64,000 nt of DNA, from NCBI GenBank assembly GCA_947650285.1, contig CANTFL010000471.1, positions 1 through 64,000 of the forward strand, in the 5' to 3' direction. Every line of letters begins with the position of its first letter. Positions within the stretch are counted from its first letter, which is position 1. Below are positions 57,596 through 64,000 of the stretch, in pieces. The DNA is from Hyaloperonospora brassicae (lineage: Eukaryota; Oomycota; Peronosporomycetes; Peronosporales; Peronosporaceae). Below the pieces are notes generated by a model, which did no database searches, was not told where the DNA came from, and worked only from the letters and a program-made list of their open reading frames with translations. The position numbers and the translations under genes are program-made.

Positions 57596-58429
57596 CTACT
57601 TGGCAGGGCGATACGTTTCGTACGCTCCTCGGACTCTGTCAACGGCAATATAATCATCGCGCAATACCGAATGATCCAGGTTCCAGTCCAGAGGAAATCT
57701 TTTCGGATCCACGTTCGCCTTCGTCCACGCTTCAAACTGCACCTTTTCCATTGACTCCGCGTTTCTTTTTGCCGGCGGCGTCCCGAAGTCCTTTGCAAGC
57801 TGAATCAGGACGGCCAAATCTAGATCGTTGGAGATTATCTCCTTGTACTCCTTGTACACATCATTGACCGCCTTGCTAGTCATCTTGCCGGTTTTCAGCG
57901 AGTACTTTTTCAAGAACGAGGGACGAGAAAACATCATGTCGGCGAGTGTGTGGTACTCATTGAAAGAGTAGCCACGATTTACGCCTTGATTAGCTCTGCT
58001 CAATTCCTTCATCGCGACAACATTATTCCAAATATGGGCCAGTTCTTCGTCAGCCGTGATCTTCGTGGTCCCGGCTGATGCTGCCCAGTGATCGAGAGAC
58101 TTACGTATGTCGTCCGCGTGTGTTCTTGGATTGCCTTCATTGAGCGTCTTGCCCCCTACTGAGGCTGCCGAAGGAAAGAAAGCGTTTCGCATTTTGTCCA
58201 GCTGTTTCGCCACATTATTGGCAGCCTTCTCAACTCTGGATGGTAGGGCCCAATCTTCTTCCGCTTCCTTTTCGACGATACGGGCATCCTGCAGCTCATT
58301 CGGAGGCCCGTGCTCGAGGACGTGGATGTCGGACGCCGTGACGTTTGACCCCTTCGAGGCCGAGACGAGACCAGGGCGAGCGTACAATAGAACACTCACG
58401 ACGAGCGCAAAGAGGCGACAGTATCGCAT
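57596..58429 (-). CDS. Secreted RxLR-like effector candidate, paralogue (277 aa)
   Basis: Signal peptide at residues 1-24 (MRYCRLFALVVSVLLYARPG...), then GPPNELQDAR and an acidic KEAEEDW zone instead of a strict RxLR-EER. The C-terminal half keeps SRPSFLKK, SLKTGKMT, DLAVLIQLAKDFGT and QFEAWTKANV in common with the left-arm gene. Between about residues 80 and 150 the two proteins hardly align, and this copy has an insertion of about 29 residues. The frame extends upstream to 58651, but the signal peptide and the Inr motif place the start at 58429. No introns. Probably secreted and host-acting by inference. Confidence 0.72.
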   Translation of the reverse strand: MRYCRLFALVVSVLLYARPGLVSASKGSNVTASDIHVLEHGPPNELQDARIVEKEAEEDWALPSRVEKAANNVAKQLDKMRNAFFPSAASVGGKTLNEGNPRTHADDIRKSLDHWAASAGTTKITADEELAHIWNNVVAMKELSRANQGVNRGYSFNEYHTLADMMFSRPSFLKKYSLKTGKMTSKAVNDVYKEYKEIISNDLDLAVLIQLAKDFGTPPAKRNAESMEKVQFEAWTKANVDPKRFPLDWNLDHSVLRDDYIAVDRVRGAYETYRPAK

Positions 58430-58474
58430 GGTGGATTGCGACCGATTGCGGACGGTGACTGGGCACTTGAGCGC

Positions 58475-58490
58475 AAGTTGGAAAGTGAGT
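58475..58490 (-). promoter_or_regulatory. Inr/FPR core promoter of the right-arm effector
   Basis: Same sequence as in front of the left-arm effector (minus strand ACTCACTTTCCAACTT), about 46 bases before the ATG. Confidence 0.6.
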
Positions 58491-58866
58491 CGAGCGATGT
58501 GGATAATGGGGCGACCTGTGGAAATTAGAGCAGAGCACCAGAACGGCCTGTCATTGGGCGAGCTGTTCTGGTGCTCTACGGTGTCCAGTTCCATCGTCGT
58601 ACGCCGTGAGGGCCGAGTGGTTGTGTCATTCGGAGAAAATCCAGTGAACAAAATGGCTGCGCCAAATCTGCGCGGCAGTTGCTCTCGTGCTGCTATTCCT
58701 TTCCCATCTTTGGCCGTATCTCCTGTCGGAAGAACTTCACAGCGCTACAACATTTGCATTTCGTCTCTTCTTCATCTACATTGCACAGCCCTACAAGTAC
58801 ATGTAGTTCCACGCTCGTAGTTGCTACTGCGCTGCAAGGGCGACTATAATACCCGAACGTGATGAC

Positions 58867-59702
58867 ATCTCAAGGGCGTACATCATGGAGAGGTCAGATC
58901 GTCTATTAGGGCTACTTGTCACTCGTAAGATGTCTGTTGTGTGAGAACCACCTCGGTCATCTACCATGACACGAACTTTCTCCTACCACGTTTCTCATTC
59001 TGCTGGCTCGATGCTCCAGACGTCACGGGGGACACTCTCAAAAGGCCACGTGATAACGACTGTCGACCAAGTTCGGGGTTAGAACTTTGTGCGCACTTTT
59101 GGCCGGATGGCTGGGCTGCGCGTCGCTTCGCGCTTCATCTGCTTCAGGGGACAGAGGACGCATGGCTAGGAGGCCTGTTCCGCTTAGGAAGTCCTAGCGT
59201 GCCATCTTGACGTAATCCCTGGCCGCTTCCGTGGCGATCGACTTGCTCTGCTCTTGGGCCGATCCCATTGCACAATCTAGTGCAGACGTGCCCAGGCGCA
59301 CCACGAGACGAAGAGTATCGTGGCCTGGTGCTTACTCTACATAAACGACCGGTACTTGACCTCAACAGGTCATCACGCTCTTAGGAGAGTTCACTTCGTG
59401 GGAGTGGGTATCGCGCGCAGCGAACGAGTCGGCGCGAGGGGAGGCACTTCGTGAAGAGCAGGAACTAACGAAGGCACGGGGATGCCGGAGGATTGCTTCC
59501 CTCTCGGGTCGCACGCTGCGTTGTCTCCCGTTGCACGCGCAGCGAAGAAAATGCCTCCCCCCTTTTGACCTTGGCCCCACTAAGGGGGACTTCCCGTCCA
59601 AGGTAAAGGGGCCAGATGCCTGGCTCTTGGGAGGTCTTCGTCTCGGTCCATTGTTGCTCGAAGAGCCTAAATTGGGAAGTATCTCAAGGGCGTACATCAT
59701 GG
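58867..59702. repeat. 814-bp segment bounded by 22-bp direct repeats
   Basis: Perfect 22-bp direct repeats start at 58867 and 59681 (each contains CTCAAGGGCGTACATCATGG). The left arm has a single related copy near 7115 and lacks the intervening 792 bp. This is either a mobile insertion with a long target duplication or an ancestral segment lost from the left arm by recombination between the repeats. The insert has no recognisable gene. Confidence 0.7.
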
Positions 59703-60811
59703 CACATAGTGATCGCCGGTCGAGGCCTTTTCTTGTGGCAGGTTGGCGCAGTTCGCGGGCAAGCAGATCAGACCGCCGAGTTGCGAACGGGATGGGCAAA
59801 GTCGCTTGCACTCTGAAATGCTGAGCAGCATCTGATGGGTACGACGAGTCTGCAACATCGTGAGGACCGAGGAGAACGTAGAATTGGCGCAAGGCGACTT
59901 CTTTCTGCTTCCGGTCCACATGACGTCGACTTTATGGTCGAGATCGCTGGCTGTGGCTGATATTTTTGGGTTATGGCGGTGCGCAGCAGCGCTAGAACTC
60001 GGTGCGAGTGATGGTCAGGGGGGCAGTCGCCATGACGCACCGAGTGCAGAGCATCACGCGAGTGGGAAGCTTTCTTGTCGCGTACTACTCGTACCGAGTG
60101 TCCGAATATTGGAGACTTTAACAAGGGCCGAAAGCCCGATGTAGCGTCCAGTTACGCGGTTTTACATCCGACGCAAAGGGGATCGGGCGAAGAACGCCAC
60201 GGTCGGCTCGTGTGCGGACACTGCTCAGCATGTCTTTTCGCGCTACGTACTGGTCCAGCACACTGGCGAAGTTTCCACTTTGCATAGAGCGACTGGTGAA
60301 GAACAGAATGGACTGCAAATCACTACGGCCAACGAAGACAAACGTCCGACAGGGTCCGAACTTCAAGCTGTGCGAATGGATCGTCTTTAATCTCACCGAT
60401 GACGGCAAGTCGACAGCGGAGACGCTGTTACGTTCGATCTCGGGCCTCGCGGCGTCAGCAAGTGGCAGGCGACACGTAGCACACTCTTCTTGAGCAACGG
60501 CGACCCTTGGCCGTCAACTGACAGGGACAGAAGTTGCTCGGTATCAATAGGATCAATAGAACGATAATGCGTTGCCGAAACGCAAATGCTGAGCTCAAGA
60601 GTGGCGATCACTAGACGACTACTCTGTATCAGTTGTATCGCGACTGCTGTCACTGGACTGTGCCGTTCTGCAGTACTTTGACCTCGTCAGGTCTATGGTC
60701 TACCACTGGATCTTCCACGCATGTCTCCGTTTGCATGCAGATAGCCGCGCGCGCCTCTTTTCTATTCAAGCTATTGGCCGTGTCACGGTGTTGTTCCGGC
60801 GACATGGCTTG

Positions 60812-62396
60812 TCGATTCGGGCCAGATTGGACGCGCATCACGCTCGTATGTCTGTAGGGGCGAGCAGTCAGTGGGACGGTGACGAATGGTTAATTTCATA
60901 CCATCAAACGTTTCCTGACCATCCCGCTGTTTCTGATCACCGGATGGATACATTAGCCGCTTTCTGGGGGCGCTTTCACTGGGATGGCAATCCTTGGATT
61001 CAAGGGCCAGACGGCAAGCCCCTAGAGCGGGCCAAATATGCCCGGATACCTCCATGTTCACTGCGCAGTCTGTGCATTCGGCGACTGGGGTCACATGAAT
61101 TTCAATTTACGTTCCCGTCTCTCGGCGGTACTCCGTCTCGGCATATGCATTGTAAATTACAACGTTGGGCGACTTCGATCCTGCTCTCGTCACCCCACCT
61201 TGCTGTCGGTGCGGGACCGGTAGAGCCCGGGCTCGTCTTACGTCATCCACCGCCGTTTCGGCGCGCTTATAAATGGTCCCGGGTACGAGCTGATTTAATT
61301 GTCGGGTCATGTCGGGACCCTGTCGAGTCCGCGAACTCGGCGATTCGCCTCCGCCAAGATGTCAATGGAATCCATTGGTCGATTGACGGGAATTTACCAG
61401 AATTAAGGGGGTCGCCTGAGCAAGTGTCTAACTACTGGGAGCATTCGCACCATCGTACCTTGGTGTTTCATGCCCACCCGGAGCTTCACCGTTTCCCTTG
61501 GAGTGTGCCAGAGACGGTGGCCAATGTAGATGTGTGGACAACGCTTATGAAGCAAGCGTTTCACGTTCATAAACGCCTTCTGCACCCTGGCCTCCAGTCC
61601 TGGTTGAAGGCCTATGACGCGCAGGCGGTATCGAATAGTTGGCAGTCAGCTGCATCAAATCAAACGCCTTCCCAAGTTTGGAAACACGCAAACGGGCTAA
61701 CGGAGTATCAAGTCTGGACATGCTATCGTATCGCGACAAAGCAGCTAAATCTATACCATGCCGGTCGCACGCTGGACAACAGTTGTCGTACGGTGCTGCA
61801 CTGCCGGGGACGCAAAGAGACAGCGGCGCACATTTTCTGGGAGTGCCCAATCGCGCGAGCGTGTTGGTGTCACTTGATAGGACACTGGACCGGTGGGGGT
61901 GCGACGAACGCAGTTCTTTCCACCTTCTTTCAGCACTGCGCCAATCGCAAAGCCCCGCCCATTCCACGTCAGCTGAGTTTGCGGTTGCAAAGCCGTTTTC
62001 AAGATGACTCTGACGCCGCAGCAACAGAATTCGAACGGATCTGGTTCATATTAAGCTCCATCTGCCAAGAACATTTGTGGACCGAGCGGAACTCGGCGGT
62101 CTTTAGAGGAGCCGTGACTACTCCATCCGCAAGTGTCCAAAGGTACTGGACACGCGGTGTTCGCCAGCTACGGGCAATTGCAATACGCGAGCATCGAGCC
62201 GCGGCTACGGCCGTACGAGGGGCCCGACTTCATGCCTGTCTTGAACTACTGATTCAAGAGCCCCGTGGACACCCGCCCTACGCGGGTGTCAGCCACGATC
62301 CGCTGCCGCGACCGGCGCTCATATCCTGGCTCAGGATTTTTCAGACCTCTTGTCCACATTAAATATGTCAATAGATGATCATGAAACTCCTCCTCC
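60812..62396 (+). mobile_element. 5'-truncated LINE (non-LTR retrotransposon) fragment
   Basis: Flanked by 18-bp direct repeats TTCCGGCGACATGGCTTG (60794-60811 and 62397-62414). The left arm has one, slightly different, copy at the corresponding site. The single open frame to 62362 covers the part after the reverse transcriptase. It includes the zf-RVT motif CRTVLHCRGRKETAAHIFWEC (cysteines and histidine spaced CX5CX8HX4C) and a tryptophan-rich tail. 5' truncation with target duplication is typical of target-primed LINE insertion. There is no poly(A) tail. The upstream codons of the frame (60695 on) belong to the host arm. Confidence 0.85.
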
Positions 62397-62411
62397 TTCC
62401 GGCGACATGGC

Positions 62412-63583
62412 TTGGCATTTTTCTGGGGAGAGGCGAGACGGCAGCAAGTGAAACGGACATTGGCAGCAAGTGAGTTAAATATACATGCTTGGCCCTTTTG
62501 TGCCCGATGTTACCATACTAAATAGCTACCAGCTCCCACCGTGCCTCTATTGAGGCTTTTCTGAAGGACCAAGTGCAACGTCACCAGGAAACAAATTGGC
62601 AGCCTGGCATTAGCAGTGTATCGGATGTCTTCGCAGACAATACTCTGACGCAGCACAGTGCCCATTCAACATCTACGTTACGTTTGCCGCCCACGCAAGG
62701 CGTCATGCATTTGTTGTTGATTCGATGAGGGTAATAGCGTTAAGGCGTCGAGGCTACTAGCAAATTACGCGAGCCAGAATACGCTGGTTCCAATTCTGAC
62801 GTACGACCCTTGGAGCCAAGTAGCACAGTGTCTACGCTCACTTCAGATGCACTTTGTGCCCACCAAAGCTACTCCAGAGAAGTGCCTCTCATGTCGGGAA
62901 TCATGATGCAGCCACACTTCAATTCACTCAAGCGCAGCACACCGATACAAGTTCTGGTTCTGATTATAATGATATCCAACGCAATTTGTATGAGCAATAT
63001 AGAGTGCAAGTTGCTTGAAGCCCACCGGTATAAAAAACCGTGTCATTAGTCTGATACGCAGATCAGTGAAGCACCACCACACTTGTCTTCTTCTAGCTAC
63101 ACACACACTCACTCGTACACTATCCGTCATTGCGCTCCGCCACGCGCGTGTTGCGGACGTTCGTGCACGCAACCCCATCCACTGCAACGACAGCATCTAG
63201 CGCCTTCACTTGCTGCCACACGCGACTGCCTCGTCAACTGCGACTTCGCTTCGAGCTGCGACTCCGGCTCGGCTTCCGACTGCGACTGCGTCCACGCAGT
63301 CGACACCGAATTCGCCTAAATCTTCGACTGCGACTGCAGCCTCAAAACGGCGACGCGACTCGCCGCCGCTTTAACGTCTGTGTGTACGACTGACACGTGT
63401 ATGTCAATTTGCGAGTACATATAGCTGCAAAACAAGACGATTTAATCGAGGCCCGGTGGGAGCTGGTAGCTATTTAGTATGGTAACATCGGGCACAAAAG
63501 GGCCAAGCATGTATATTTAACTCACTTGCTGCCAATGTCCGTTTCACTTGCTGCCGTCTCGCCTCTCCCCAGAAAAATGCCAA
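62412..63583. mobile_element. Non-autonomous DNA transposon with 130-bp terminal inverted repeats
   Basis: TIRs at 62412-62541 and 63454-63583 are inverted copies, apparently perfect, starting TTGGCATTTTTCTGGGG. Near each end the motif GGCAGCAAGTGA occurs twice. The 910-bp interior has no transposase. It has a low-complexity GCGACT-type patch at 63240-63370 and a short frame near 62565-62710. Perfect TIRs suggest a young insertion. No direct target duplication is visible. Confidence 0.9.
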
Positions 63584-63632
63584 CTCTGGACATCTGTGAA
63601 ATACTTCAAGCAAGCGGTTGTGACCAGATTGC

Positions 63633-63929
63633 CTATGTCGAATACCGCCAACGTTTGGTTGGTCCGTGGGATCCCTTCTCTAACTCAAGCAGCATTGTCG
63701 ACCGACTTGGAGTATTCGGAACGCTTGCACTCACGTGTTTGCATTTCCTCTGTCGATAGTGCACTTTACCGAGGGCAACGCAGCCCCTCCGTGGTCTGAA
63801 AACACACCGGTGCTGTGGACCCAGCACATAAGTGCTACGTTTACGTGAGTGTTGTACAGATGAGACGCTAGACGGTTGGCATGTCATTCGACGAAACAAC
63901 AATGCGACGCTCAACAAGACCAACATCAT
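63633..63929 (-). CDS. Right-arm copy of the small possible secreted frame
   Basis: 98-codon frame matching 5637-5933. Same N-terminal hydrophobic stretch. Low confidence as a gene for the reasons given there. Confidence 0.2.
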   Translation of the reverse strand: MMLVLLSVALLFRRMTCQPSSVSSVQHSRKRSTYVLGPQHRCVFRPRRGCVALGKVHYRQRKCKHVSASVPNTPSRSTMLLELEKGSHGPTKRWRYST

Positions 63930-64000
63930 CGCTGCGAAGCACTAAGCCGTAGCACCACAACGACAAATATCGGAACATCAGCAAGACAACAAACCAGACA

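Larger units (their letters stand above)
56060..64000 (-). repeat. Right arm of the inverted segmental duplication
   Basis: Reverse-complement match of 5566-9940. The arm is still matching at the last base of the window, so it may extend beyond. It is longer than the left arm because of a LINE (60812-62396), a TIR element (62412-63583) and an 814-bp segment (58867-59702 region). Differences from the left arm are scattered, densest in the middle of the effector gene. Confidence 0.93.

Noticed and set aside
60695..60811. First 39 codons of the LINE open frame
   Set aside because: They lie outside the target duplication in the host arm. The frame is open there by chance and is not part of the LINE protein.

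Overview
The window looks like an oomycete, most likely a plant-associated member of the Peronosporales such as a downy mildew or Phytophthora relative. The evidence is a secreted NLP-type protein, two related secreted RxLR-like effector candidates, short introns of 71-122 bp, oomycete-type initiator motifs close to GCTCATTYYNCAWTTT upstream of several start codons, and Ty3 and Mutator-like elements. No bacterial features, CRISPR arrays, rRNA genes or tRNA genes were seen. Everything here was read by eye. Percentages are rough and no search was run.

Layout. 1-5.5 kb holds decayed repeats: a minus-strand coding relic, two Ty3-type LTR relics in opposite orientation and a 121-bp tandem repeat. 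5.57-9.94 kb is the left arm of a large inverted duplication carrying a secreted effector gene. 11.9-25.6 kb is a compact, GC-richer host gene block: an oomycete protein of unknown function divergently paired with RPB10, then ORC3, RPS17, an OB-fold ssDNA-binding protein, a CSRNP-like nuclear protein and a SHAQKYF-class MYB. 27.45-35.45 kb is a full-length but dead Ty3/Gypsy chromovirus with both LTRs. 36.4-40.6 kb is a Mutator-like element nested inside a solo LTR. 40.6-56 kb is mostly AT-rich decayed DNA, with an intact NLP gene at 49.1-49.9 kb. 56.06-64.0 kb is the right arm of the inverted duplication. It has the second effector gene and has since taken in a 5'-truncated LINE, a TIR element with 130-bp arms and an 814-bp segment bounded by direct repeats. 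This arm runs off the window.

The host block encodes basic nuclear and translational functions (polymerase assembly, origin recognition, small ribosomal subunit, ssDNA binding, transcription factors). Secreted host-interaction proteins sit only in the flanking repeat-rich DNA. This fits the gene-dense/gene-sparse split known for oomycete genomes.

The most unusual signal is in the Ty3 element. Both LTRs and nearly all of its roughly 7-kb internal region are packed with short-loop inverted repeats (stems about 7-11 bp, loops about 1-12 nt, one every few tens of bases), running through gag, pol and an antisense reading frame. Some LTR stems differ between the two LTR copies on both arms yet still pair. 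Neighbouring genes, the LINE and the MULE do not show this by eye. The same element carries a long antisense coding frame downstream of and overlapping its integrase.
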